Source: CAIKKG01 sp037444725
GTDB taxonomy: Bacteria > Patescibacteriota > Minisyncoccia > UBA6257 > GWB1-50-10
DNA length: 35,768 nt
Direction of reading: 5' to 3'
Assembly (NCBI GenBank): GCA_037444725.1
Contig: JBBILW010000005.1
Location: 1 to 35,768, forward strand
The notes beneath the pieces were generated by a model. The model was not told where the DNA came from and did not search any database. It saw only the letters and a program-made list of their open reading frames with translations. Position numbers and translations under genes: made by a program. This document shows positions 16,089 to 22,685 of the stretch, in pieces (the first letter of the stretch is position 1; each line of letters starts with the position of its first letter).

Positions 16089-17192
16089 GTGAACACGAAT
16101 CCCAGTCCGACGACGCCCATGCTGTCGCTCGTTCGCCAGAACGAGTCCCGCAGCGAGAAGCTCTTCAAGATCGCGCTCGAGCTCAACCCCGCGTTGACGC
16201 CCGAGAAGTTCAAGATGCTCATGGAGCGGGAGACGCTCGCCGCGAAGCTCAACAACATCCTCGCCGTGCGCGAGGCCGAAGAGGCCGCGCGCAAGAAGGA
16301 GGAGGAGCAGCGCGCCCTCGACGAAGAGGCGAACGCTCTCGAGAAGAAGCTGAACTCGGTCCTGAACCCCGTGAAGCCGAAGGAGCCCGTCGTCCTGCTC
16401 ACGAGGAAGAAAATCGCCGAGATGGCGCCGGCGCAGCCGCCGAGCCTCGAGGAGCGCATCGACGCGCAGAAGCAGAAGCACGGGACGAAGGTTCCGGAGA
16501 AGATCTTCAGCTACAGCACCCACGAGTACGTGATGGGGCTGCGCGGCGCCATGATCGGCGTGAAGATCGGCTTCGAGCGCGACAAGCAGAAGAGGGTGAA
16601 CGACGAGGAGGCGCACGTCGCGTACCAGAAGAAGTGCGACTCGGTCCAGCGCTTCATCGACATCCTCACGGAGATCGTGAAGGTCGGCTACCAGCTCGAC
16701 CCGAACGACAAGAAGAACCACGCCGGACAGCACGTGTACCGCGAGGTGCTCGCGCTCCTCCAGACCGACATCCGCCTCAAGGAGCACTGCAAGCTCCCCG
16801 AGACGAAGGCCGAGCGCGAGGCGCGCGAGAAGCACGAGCAGGAGCTCCAGCAGCAGGCGCAGCAGGCCGAGGAGCAGCGGCTCGCCGAGCGGAAGAAGAT
16901 GGTCAACGAGATCATCGACCGCATGAAGATGGTGGAGCTCTTCGCGAAGATGTCCGACGACGCGCGCATCCAGATCGCCGAGCGCATCGCGAGGAAGTTC
17001 TCGGGGGCGAGCCCCGAGTCCCGCCTGAAGCAGGCCGCCCGCGAGAAGTGCGGGGGCGACGTGAAGGCGGCGAACCGCCTGCTCGGCATCGCGCTCGCCC
17101 GCGCGGGCAGGTGCACCGAGGACGAGGTGAACGCCATGTTCCCCTCCCCGAAGCAGCAGAACGGGAAGAAGCAGAAGAAGAACAAGCGGTAG
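16089..17192 (+). CDS. unknown GC-rich coiled-coil protein
   Basis: A 367-residue charged, soluble protein that I do not recognise. Residues about 18-60 form a helical segment (KLFKIALELNPALTPEKFKM). Two Lys/Glu/Ala/Gln-rich stretches, about 60-90 and 236-280 (including REKHEQELQQQAQQAEEQRL), look like coiled coils. A middle domain (about 130-235) has several aromatic and Cys residues. The C-terminal part (about 290-350) is a helical segment ending in a Lys/Asn/Gln tail that may bind nucleic acid. The start is GTG 16089, six bases after AAGGAG, with a small GAGGC/GCCTC hairpin just before that site. Codons are about two-thirds G+C by eye, far above the neighbours. It has its own promoter and terminator. 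Confidence 0.75.
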   Translation: MNTNPSPTTPMLSLVRQNESRSEKLFKIALELNPALTPEKFKMLMERETLAAKLNNILAVREAEEAARKKEEEQRALDEEANALEKKLNSVLNPVKPKEPVVLLTRKKIAEMAPAQPPSLEERIDAQKQKHGTKVPEKIFSYSTHEYVMGLRGAMIGVKIGFERDKQKRVNDEEAHVAYQKKCDSVQRFIDILTEIVKVGYQLDPNDKKNHAGQHVYREVLALLQTDIRLKEHCKLPETKAEREAREKHEQELQQQAQQAEEQRLAERKKMVNEIIDRMKMVELFAKMSDDARIQIAERIARKFSGASPESRLKQAAREKCGGDVKAANRLLGIALARAGRCTEDEVNAMFPSPKQQNGKKQKKNKR

Positions 17193-17220
17193 GAGCAATC
17201 CTCCTACCTCGTAACACAAA

Positions 17221-17251
17221 CCCCACCGGAACATCGGTGGGGCTTTTCTTT
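17221..17251 (+). terminator. terminator of the GC-rich gene
   Basis: Stem CCCCACCG/CGGTGGGG with loop GAACAT, followed by a T-rich tail. A smaller AGGAG/CTCCT hairpin (about 17191-17206) precedes it at the stop codon. Confidence 0.8.
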
Positions 17252-17266
17252 TGAGTTGTCTCTTAC

Positions 17267-17391
17267 TGGAGCCACCTCAGAGAGTTGAACATCGCTTGCG
17301 TGCAACACGCTCGCTCTTTGAAACCCTTCGGTTTCAATACTTCCGGCACGGGGAAACTACCGTTTCCCCGACCCCCTTCCCGTTCAAATCT
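17267..17391 (-). repeat. tRNA-end-duplicating element after tRNA-Thr(CGT)
   Basis: In the direction of the tRNA, this 125-base segment starts right after the encoded CCA and ends with a second copy of the tRNA 3' end: plus-strand 17267-17290 matches 17392-17415 at 22 of 24 positions, including CCA. Between them are three hairpins (stems GCGTG/CACGC, TTGAAACC/GGTTTCAA, and a CGGGGAAAC/GTTTCCCCG stem) and, next to the tRNA, an inverted copy of its T-arm (17382-17391, ten bases, exact complement of 17406-17415). The hairpin core is closely similar to that of the element at 34087-34220. I do not know a named family with this structure. Confidence 0.7.
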
Positions 17392-17467
17392 TGGAGCCAC
17401 CTCCGAGATTTGAACTCGGGACCCCATCTTTACGAAAGATGTGCTCTACCAGCTGAGCTAAGGTGGC
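17392..17467 (-). tRNA. tRNA-Thr (anticodon CGT)
   Basis: A complete cloverleaf on the minus strand: acceptor GCCACCT/AGGTGGC, D-arm AGCTCAGCTGGTAGAGC, anticodon stem CATCT/AGATG with loop TTCGTAA giving anticodon CGT (reads ACG), and T-arm with GTTCAAATC. Discriminator T and CCA are encoded (17392-17394), unlike the other two tRNAs of the window. It lies downstream of the RNase P RNA gene in the same direction. Confidence 0.93.
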
Positions 17468-17494
17468 AAACTAACTGCGATACGAGTATACAAT

Positions 17495-17526
17495 ATGAAA
17501 AACCCGCCGTAAAGGCGGGATTTTCA
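17495..17526 (-). terminator. second (distal) terminator after rnpB
   Basis: Stem CCCGCC/GGCGGG with a T-tract, read on the minus strand. It follows the duplicated rnpB 3' end (17528-17549) and resembles the first terminator at 17605-17636, so the 3' end plus terminator unit appears twice. Confidence 0.7.
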
Positions 17527-17527
17527 T

Positions 17528-17638
17528 GAAGTAAGCCGTAAGCCGGGTTTACCACGCCTGCCGTCTTTGGTACTTCCTCGCTCACGCTCGGTCGCTGTCC
17601 AGAAACAAAATATCCGCCTTTTTACGGGCGGAATTTTG
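17528..17638 (-). repeat. duplicated rnpB 3' end with GC-rich spacer
   Basis: Plus-strand 17528-17549 matches the rnpB 3' end at 17639-17660 in 19 of 22 positions. Between them lie the first terminator and a GC-rich segment containing GCGACCGAGCGTGAGCGAGG on the minus strand. The arrangement (RNA gene, insert, copy of the RNA 3' end) parallels that seen after all three tRNAs. Confidence 0.65.
17605..17636 (-). terminator. proximal terminator of rnpB
   Basis: Stem TCCGCC/GGCGGA followed by TATTTTG on the minus strand, three bases beyond the predicted 3' end of RNase P RNA. Confidence 0.75.
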
Positions 17639-17977
17639 GAAGCAAGTCATAAGCCGGGTTCTGTTTATGTAGCAATTCATCTAGGTCCGAAATTACTTTC
17701 GGACTCAAGCGACTCTCCCTTATTATTTTCATAACACGGGCACGGTCTTGCACTCGGGTAAGGATTTTGCCGTTTCATCTCCGCTTTGTTGTCCCTATCG
17801 CGGAGTTAAGCCAGCTACGTTGGGATCGGGCTCCCCTTGGCTTTCGCCTTGGGCGTCACTGTTCTCACCTCTATCCTCGCGGACGACGGGCGTTACCCGC
17901 TACCTGTTCGCATCTTGCGACGCGATGAGTGTCCGGACTTTCCTCTGTTTTTAAGCAGCTGCCACTTGGCTTACTTC
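17639..17977 (-). ncRNA. rnpB: RNase P RNA
   Basis: About 339 bases carrying the universal motifs on the minus strand: AGGAAAGTCCGGAC near the 5' end (P4 5' strand, CR-I), GGTAACGCC, and ACAGAACCCGGCTTA at the 3' end (CR-V). The ends are set by helix P1, GAAGTAAG (17970-17977) pairing with CTTGCTTC (17639-17646), including one G-U pair. It is the catalytic RNA that cuts 5' leaders from pre-tRNAs. A promoter (TTGATT-17-TACAGT) predicts a start exactly at the P1 5' end. A terminator follows, then a partial duplicate of the 3' end. Confidence 0.95.
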
Positions 17978-17984
17978 GAGATAC

Positions 17985-18013
17985 ACTGTATCACAAATTG
18001 AGCAAAAAATCAA
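17985..18013 (-). promoter_or_regulatory. rnpB promoter
   Basis: Minus strand -35 TTGATT (18013-18008), 17-base spacer, -10 TACAGT (17990-17985). Seven bases further on is position 17977, the predicted 5' end of RNase P RNA. Confidence 0.7.
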
Positions 18014-18035
18014 GTGCCAACAAAAGTTCTCCAAA

Positions 18036-18071
18036 TAAAAAAGCCTCCGGCGAACAAGTCGCGCGGAGGCT
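18036..18071 (-). terminator. terminator of the 18113-18889 gene
   Basis: Stem AGCCTCCG/CGGAGGCT followed by a T-run on the minus strand, about 40 bases past the stop codon. Confidence 0.8.
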
Positions 18072-18112
18072 CAGAGCGATGAAGAGGAACAAGTCCTCAA
18101 GGATTCTGGGCT

Positions 18113-18889
18113 CTATCCAGTCTTCCGGACAGAGGACAGACCGAGGGAGTCACTGCAGATGTCGTCCCGGTAGTATTCGTGGATGCGCAGACCATCTGCA
18201 TCGAAGCGGCCGATGCCGACCCGATGTCCATCCGAATCAACATCCAAGCACCGGACGTTGACGTTCTCGAAGAGTCGCTCTCCGGTCGCGAGGAAGTGGC
18301 TGATAATCGTATAGACCATCGCCTGCGCAGTCGGCGTCTCCTCGTCCTTCGCGAGAAGCGCCTGTTGCCTTGTCCAGTTTTTACCCGTCGAGTTCCCGAT
18401 GGGAGTCTTCCGGACCAACTGCCAGCGCGCGTCACCTCGAATATTTGCGAACGCCTGCTCGTTGTACCAGGCGCCCTCGTGGTTGTAGAAGAACCTGCGC
18501 TCTACCTTGTCGCGGATATCGAGAATCGAGAGCGGGAAGACTGCGCGAAGCAGATGCGTGTTCCTGCATTCCCTTAAGACTGCCTCGGTGAACGGAATCT
18601 TGTCGAGAGCCACGAGCTGGTGCTTCGTGGGGTTCACGCCAAAATGCCGGATTGCCTCTTCGACACCGAAGAAGTTCCGTTCCAGGAGATAGCGCGCGCG
18701 ATTCTGGCTGGTCGCGGCTTCGAGGCCGCTATCGTCCTGAATTAGCTCCACCACTTTCGTGGCGAGCTCGTTGCCCTTCGAGTTGATGATTCTCTGGGCG
18801 AGTTCGTCGGTGAGGCCTGCTGCCTCAAGCTTCAGGAGCATCTCGTGCTCCTTGTGCACCGACAGGGTACGGCTCACGATGGATGACAT
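18113..18889 (-). CDS. Patescibacteria-type hypothetical protein with possible variable C-terminal region
   Basis: A 258-residue soluble protein. It resembles, from memory, a large family of Parcubacteria hypothetical proteins sharing blocks such as FFGVEEAIRHFGVNP, PFTEAVLRECRNTHLL, VRKTPIGNS and ETPTAQAMVYTIISHFLATG. The last 45 residues (RVGIGRFDADGL, then a run rich in Asp, Tyr, Arg, Ser and Cys, then SLGLSSVRK) look like the variable end of C-type-lectin-like proteins, which in some bacteria are diversified by retroelements; no reverse transcriptase is visible here. Start ATG 18889 follows AGGAGG by six bases. The upstream frame to 19000 is open but crosses a large palindrome and is probably untranslated. 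Codons are GC-biased. Confidence 0.75.
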   Translation of the reverse strand: MSSIVSRTLSVHKEHEMLLKLEAAGLTDELAQRIINSKGNELATKVVELIQDDSGLEAATSQNRARYLLERNFFGVEEAIRHFGVNPTKHQLVALDKIPFTEAVLRECRNTHLLRAVFPLSILDIRDKVERRFFYNHEGAWYNEQAFANIRGDARWQLVRKTPIGNSTGKNWTRQQALLAKDEETPTAQAMVYTIISHFLATGERLFENVNVRCLDVDSDGHRVGIGRFDADGLRIHEYYRDDICSDSLGLSSVRKTG

Positions 18890-18946
18890 CGCACACCTCC
18901 TGTACGCGTGAAAAGAAGCGGACCGCGCTCCGCGGACTGTCTCTCT

Positions 18947-19001
18947 CATGAGACGAGCGCTTGAAAAACCAACGAGTGGCATACCAAGCGCTCGTCTCAT
19001 G
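18947..19001. promoter_or_regulatory. perfect 17-base inverted repeat in the leader
   Basis: Left arm 18947-18963 and right arm 18985-19001 are exact reverse complements (CATGAGACGAGCGCTTG), separated by 21 bases. It lies between a candidate TATAAT box (19027-19032, minus strand) and the start codon at 18889, so it would form a strong hairpin in the mRNA leader or be a protein operator. A smaller CCGCG/CGCGG hairpin lies between it and the ribosome binding site. Confidence 0.75.
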
Positions 19002-19069
19002 CGGCCGAATTATCTCTTAAATTATGATTATAAAGGAACGCAAATATAATACCACTTATATGCACACTG

Positions 19070-19480
19070 TCAATTCCTTGCGTCCAGTGCCTTATTTACC
19101 ATCGCGTCGGCGCGCTTGTTCTTCTCACGAGGAATATGCACGAAAGAGACCGAATGATAATGAGGAATCAGTTTTTGTACCTCCAAAAATATCTCGCGAA
19201 GTCCCTCATTTTTTACTTTGTACTCCCCCCTCATCTGCTTCACGATAAGCTCGCTGTCCATACGGACTTCGATATTAACGTGCGCAGTATCTTCAATGCC
19301 CGTTGCTCGCTTCACATGCTTCAACGCATAAAGAAGCGCTTTGTATTCGGCGATATTGTTCGTCGTGTCGCCGATATATTCGCCATGCTCGAAATCTTCG
19401 CCAATCACCACGCCGATTGCCGCGGGACCGGGGTTGCCGCGGGCGCCGCCGTCCGTATATACCACAATATTATTTTTCAT
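19070..19480 (-). CDS. RNase H-like ribonuclease (RNase HI family)
   Basis: A 136-residue RNase H fold protein with the catalytic acids in place: Asp in VYTDGGARGNPGPAA (residue 9), Glu in NNIAEYKALLYAL (about 45), Asp in RMDSELIVKQM (about 74) and a final Asp in KNKRADAMVNKAL (about 124). It degrades RNA in RNA-DNA hybrids. The K-Q-x-x-GEYKVKN loop is typical of the short archaeal/Gram-positive RNase HI-like (RVT_3) group without the basic protrusion. It overlaps the end of the DHH gene by 11 bases, in an operon headed by pgk. Confidence 0.9.
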   Translation of the reverse strand: MKNNIVVYTDGGARGNPGPAAIGVVIGEDFEHGEYIGDTTNNIAEYKALLYALKHVKRATGIEDTAHVNIEVRMDSELIVKQMRGEYKVKNEGLREIFLEVQKLIPHYHSVSFVHIPREKNKRADAMVNKALDARN

Positions 19481-20312
19481 TCTGCTTCATTACTTTCCAA
19501 GGGAAAGGATCAGTTATGGCGGTCACAAAACCTGCGGCCGATTTATGTCCGCCGCCGCCCATTTTTGCCGCGAGCGCCGCAACATCAACGGTGCCATTTG
19601 AACGAATGCTGAACCTGCGTCTGCCGTTACGTTCATACCAGAGAATCGCGATGGGCGCTTTGGTCATCGAGAGCGCATTCCCCGTTTCCGATTGGAGAAT
19701 CGGCGAATTCACCGCGTACGCTTTGTGACCCAAAAATTCCACCGGATAGGCGTTATCTACCAAGCGGCGGATAAGTTCATTGTTATATCGTATAAGAAGC
19801 TTCCCTTGCTCGATAAGCTTTTTTCTTTTTTCCGGATGCTCAACTGATGCAATAAATTTACCCCACTCCTTAAAATCGTATTTTGTGAGATTTGCTACCA
19901 TGCTGAGCTCGAGCGTGTGCGGCACCTTGAAGCGCCAGAGGTCTATATCCTCAACATTCTTCAAATAAAGCGGCATCGGCTTCTTAGGATGAAAATATTC
20001 CCACGCAAGTACGGCGCCGGAATGGTCATTATCAAAGACATAATTGGGCGCCTCTTTCACGTCCTCTTCAGAACTAAAGTGATGATCAATAACCGTCACC
20101 TTACTCTTCTTTTTTTCTAGCATCTCCATATCTTCTTTTGAGATGCTGTTGTCGAGAATATAGATATCTCTTCCCGATAAATTCGTATTCGGTAACGCTC
20201 GCGGCTCTACCGGATAATAATCCGCTTTCGCTCCAAACTTCTTCCACGCTGCCCACGCCGCAGTAAAACCGTCCGGACAATTTATGTGATAGACGACCGC
20301 TATTTTTTTCAT
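19470..20312 (-). CDS. DHH-family phosphoesterase (nanoRNase/RecJ-like)
   Basis: A 280-residue protein with the DHH domain (about 1-150: CPDGFTAAWAAW, ILDNS, VIDHH) and a C-terminal DHHA1 domain with GGGGHKSAAGF near residue 253. The motifs predict a manganese-dependent phosphoesterase acting on short oligonucleotides or cyclic dinucleotides. In the first motif the usual HxDxDG is reduced to HxNxPDG (HINCPDGF), as seen in the oligoribonuclease-like subgroup. Start is one base after the pgk stop; it overlaps the RNase H gene by 11 bases. A link to c-di-AMP turnover is possible because a cyclase is encoded nearby, but the sequence does not prove it. Confidence 0.85.
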   Translation of the reverse strand: MKKIAVVYHINCPDGFTAAWAAWKKFGAKADYYPVEPRALPNTNLSGRDIYILDNSISKEDMEMLEKKKSKVTVIDHHFSSEEDVKEAPNYVFDNDHSGAVLAWEYFHPKKPMPLYLKNVEDIDLWRFKVPHTLELSMVANLTKYDFKEWGKFIASVEHPEKRKKLIEQGKLLIRYNNELIRRLVDNAYPVEFLGHKAYAVNSPILQSETGNALSMTKAPIAILWYERNGRRRFSIRSNGTVDVAALAAKMGGGGHKSAAGFVTAITDPFPWKVMKQNEK

Positions 20313-20313
20313 G

Positions 20314-21426
20314 TTATTTTAACACCGTAATTCCGGGGAGTTTCTCGCCGGCAAGATATTCTAACATGGCGCCGCCTCCCGTCGAGAGAAAGACATTTTT
20401 TGGCATAGCTGCAGGGCTCTTTTTCACGGTTCCCAGCGAGGCTATCGTCTCACCACCGCCAATGATTACCTGCGCTTTTTTGTTCTTCAAAATCGCGTTC
20501 CAGAGCGCTGCCGTACCTTTTGCATACGCTTTTTTCTCATACAATCCCATCGGACCATTCCAAATAATCGTCTTCGCCGCGTGAATGATTTCCGCGTATT
20601 CTTCCGCTGTTCCGTCACCGATATCGAGGAGTCTCGAACCGTCACAGCGCGCATCCGACGGCGTGAACACTTTTGCGGAGAACGCATATTTTTTCACGTC
20701 CGAAACGAGCTCCTTATCATACAGCGAGTCGTGCATAGGAATCCCCTGCGCTGCAAGAAGCGTATTGCCTGCGCCTCCTCCTGCCAAAAATATATCCGCC
20801 TGCTTCCAAAATCGTTTGAAAAGAGGAAGTTTGTCCGATACTTTTGCGCCTCCCAGAATAAACACGAGCGGGTGTTCCGCATGCTTCATTACGCCACTAA
20901 GCGCCGAAATCTCCTTCTCAAGCTGTAAACCTCCAAACGACGGCAAAAGCTTCGCTATCGCATGCACGGATGCGTGCGCACGGTGCGAAACCGCGAATGC
21001 TTCGTTAATAAACACTTCTCCGAGCGTAGAAAGCTGCTTTGCCAATCGCGCATCGTCCTTCTCCTCGCCCTGAATAAATCGGATATTTTCGAGAAGAAAT
21101 ACGGAGTCCTTGCTCGATGCAATTTCCTCGCGCAATTCTTCAAAATCAAACGTGGGCAAAAATTTTACCGTTTCTTTAATCTCCTTCCCGATGAGCTCTG
21201 CAAAAGGCTTTAGCGTTAATGTGCGCTCTACGCCATTCGGACGCCCACGGTGGCTCACGAGTACCACGCGCACATCATGCTTTCGTAACAGTTTTATTGT
21301 GGGAATCGCCGAACGCAAACGATATAACCCTTCAACCGAATCCTTGTCGATATTCAGGTCAATACGAACTACGGCAACACGCCCCTTATATCGTTTTGCA
21401 ATCGTATCATTCAGAAAATGTGCCAT
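20314..21426 (-). CDS. pgk: phosphoglycerate kinase
   Basis: A 370-residue glycolytic enzyme transferring phosphate from 1,3-bisphosphoglycerate to ADP. Motifs seen: RIDLNID near the N-terminus (usual RVDFNVP), SHRGRPNG, ENIRF, NEAFAVSHRAHAS, GGAKVSDK, GNGPMGLYE-like WNGPMGLYE and STGGGAMLEYLAG. The nucleotide site GGGDS reads GGGET, as in many CPR and archaeal forms. It is about 20-25 residues shorter than typical bacterial enzymes. ATG 21426 is used because homology begins at MAHFLNDT and a TATTAT box lies seven bases before it; the open frame upstream is not coding. First gene of pgk-DHH-RNase H. Confidence 0.93.
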   Translation of the reverse strand: MAHFLNDTIAKRYKGRVAVVRIDLNIDKDSVEGLYRLRSAIPTIKLLRKHDVRVVLVSHRGRPNGVERTLTLKPFAELIGKEIKETVKFLPTFDFEELREEIASSKDSVFLLENIRFIQGEEKDDARLAKQLSTLGEVFINEAFAVSHRAHASVHAIAKLLPSFGGLQLEKEISALSGVMKHAEHPLVFILGGAKVSDKLPLFKRFWKQADIFLAGGGAGNTLLAAQGIPMHDSLYDKELVSDVKKYAFSAKVFTPSDARCDGSRLLDIGDGTAEEYAEIIHAAKTIIWNGPMGLYEKKAYAKGTAALWNAILKNKKAQVIIGGGETIASLGTVKKSPAAMPKNVFLSTGGGAMLEYLAGEKLPGITVLK

Positions 21427-21446
21427 GTGCGTTATAATAACATGTA
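21427..21446. promoter_or_regulatory. 20-base divergent promoter region between pgk and the NADH dehydrogenase gene
   Basis: The two start codons are only 20 bases apart. TATAAT (21433-21438, plus strand) lies eight bases before ATG 21447 and TATTAT (21439-21434, minus strand) lies seven bases before ATG 21426. The two -10 boxes occupy the same bases on opposite strands. Each -35 region must lie inside the other gene's coding sequence. Confidence 0.7.
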
Positions 21447-22685
21447 ATGGACGTGCATAAAAATATTGTAGTACTCGGCGGCGGTTTTGGCGGCCTTCAC
21501 GCTTCTCACTCAATCGCACGCGGACTGCGAGCAAATAAATTACAGGACCGCTACAAAGTTATTCTTGTCGACCACCACTCGGCACACGTGTTCACACCGC
21601 GCATCTACGAAGTGGCGGCGGTACCGGAAACATCGGTGCGCGCGGACGCCATCCGGAATGCGATAAGCTTTCCTCTTCGCACGCTTGCAGCCCGCGAACA
21701 TATAGAGTTCATGGAGGGTTCGATTGTGCGTATAGACCCGGAGCGCCGCAGTGTCTATCTCGCGTCGCAGGAACTTCAGTACGAATATCTTATTCTCGCG
21801 ACGGGTTCCGAGACGCATTATTTCGACATACCCGGAATCGAGCACAATGCGCGTCCGCTCAAAACGATTGAAGACGCACTCTCAATCCGCAAAGCGATAG
21901 CGTCGCTCAAAGACGCGCAGGACAGCGAAAATGCACACGTCACCATAGTAGGAGGCGGCCCGACAGGCGTTGAGGTAGCTGCGGAAATCCAAATGCGGAA
22001 TCCCAAATTCCAGATTTCACTTCTCGATCCGCATGACCGCATCCTCTCCGATTTCGATGTGCGCATTGCGAATATCGTAAAAGAGAGACTCGAAAAGATG
22101 GGCGTGCATGTGGTCACGCGAGAACGCGTCACGCGCGCGACCGATACCGCACTTATCCTTGAGAGCGGAGAAAAAATATATTTTGACCTTCTTCTCTGGA
22201 CCGGCGGCGTACGCGCCAACAAGGTGACGAATGCGCTGCCTTTCAGGAAAAGCGAGCGCGATGCCATTATTGTGGACGAGTTTGCGCGCTGCCAGTATGT
22301 AAAGGAAGGCTCGCCCATCGACCGCCATGTCTACGCAATCGGCGACGTTGCTTACTTCCACGATGAGGAAAATGACCGCACAGCACCCGCGCGCGCACGG
22401 CACGCGATTGTGGAGTCCGAAATCGCGGCGAATCACCTACTTGGCGAAATCGAAAAAGAGGAGAATCTTCCCGTGAAAGCACGCCACATTCCTTCACCGT
22501 ACGTAGATTCCCCGTATGTTATTCCCGTCGGTGGAAAATTTGCGGTAACAAAAGTAGGCCCGTTTATTATTCAGGGCGGGATTGCACACATATTTCTGCA
22601 CTTAGTAGAACTCAATTATTTCCTCTCGATAATGCCTTTTGGCTCCGCGATTGCGGCGTGGTTTAAGAGCTCACTTACGTTTTAG
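21447..22685 (+). CDS. type II NADH dehydrogenase-like FAD oxidoreductase
   Basis: A 412-residue flavoprotein: N-terminal FAD site VVLGGGFGGLHAS, FTPRIYEVAA (NDH-2 'TPLLYEVA' motif), LILATGSETHYF, NADH site IVGGGPTGVEVAAEI near residue 170, FAD-binding AIGDVAYF near 292, and a hydrophobic C-terminal tail (about 370-405) that should attach it to the membrane. NDH-2 enzymes pass electrons from NADH to quinone without pumping protons. A CPR cell usually lacks quinone synthesis, so the electron acceptor is uncertain. Leaderless start (TATAAT, eight bases). Its stop overlaps the stop of the convergent 26-residue peptide. Confidence 0.9.
   Translation: MDVHKNIVVLGGGFGGLHASHSIARGLRANKLQDRYKVILVDHHSAHVFTPRIYEVAAVPETSVRADAIRNAISFPLRTLAAREHIEFMEGSIVRIDPERRSVYLASQELQYEYLILATGSETHYFDIPGIEHNARPLKTIEDALSIRKAIASLKDAQDSENAHVTIVGGGPTGVEVAAEIQMRNPKFQISLLDPHDRILSDFDVRIANIVKERLEKMGVHVVTRERVTRATDTALILESGEKIYFDLLLWTGGVRANKVTNALPFRKSERDAIIVDEFARCQYVKEGSPIDRHVYAIGDVAYFHDEENDRTAPARARHAIVESEIAANHLLGEIEKEENLPVKARHIPSPYVDSPYVIPVGGKFAVTKVGPFIIQGGIAHIFLHLVELNYFLSIMPFGSAIAAWFKSSLTF

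Noticed and set aside
16068..17254. Long open frames on both strands across the GC-rich gene (for example about 390 codons on each strand)
   Set aside because: High G+C removes stop codons from all frames. Only the frame 16089-17192 has a Shine-Dalgarno site, promoter, terminator in register and a globular/coiled-coil composition; the others give Arg/Ala/Leu-repetitive products.
17267..17290. Additional tRNA genes at the copied tRNA ends (also 33361, 33554, 34087 and 34409)
   Set aside because: Only the T-arm/acceptor side or the first 12 bases are present; no anticodon arm or full cloverleaf can be formed.
18890..19000. N-terminal extension of the 18113-18889 protein to an ATG at 19000
   Set aside because: The extension would translate the palindrome, lacks a ribosome site, and would leave an ideal AGGAGG-N6-ATG at 18889 unused.
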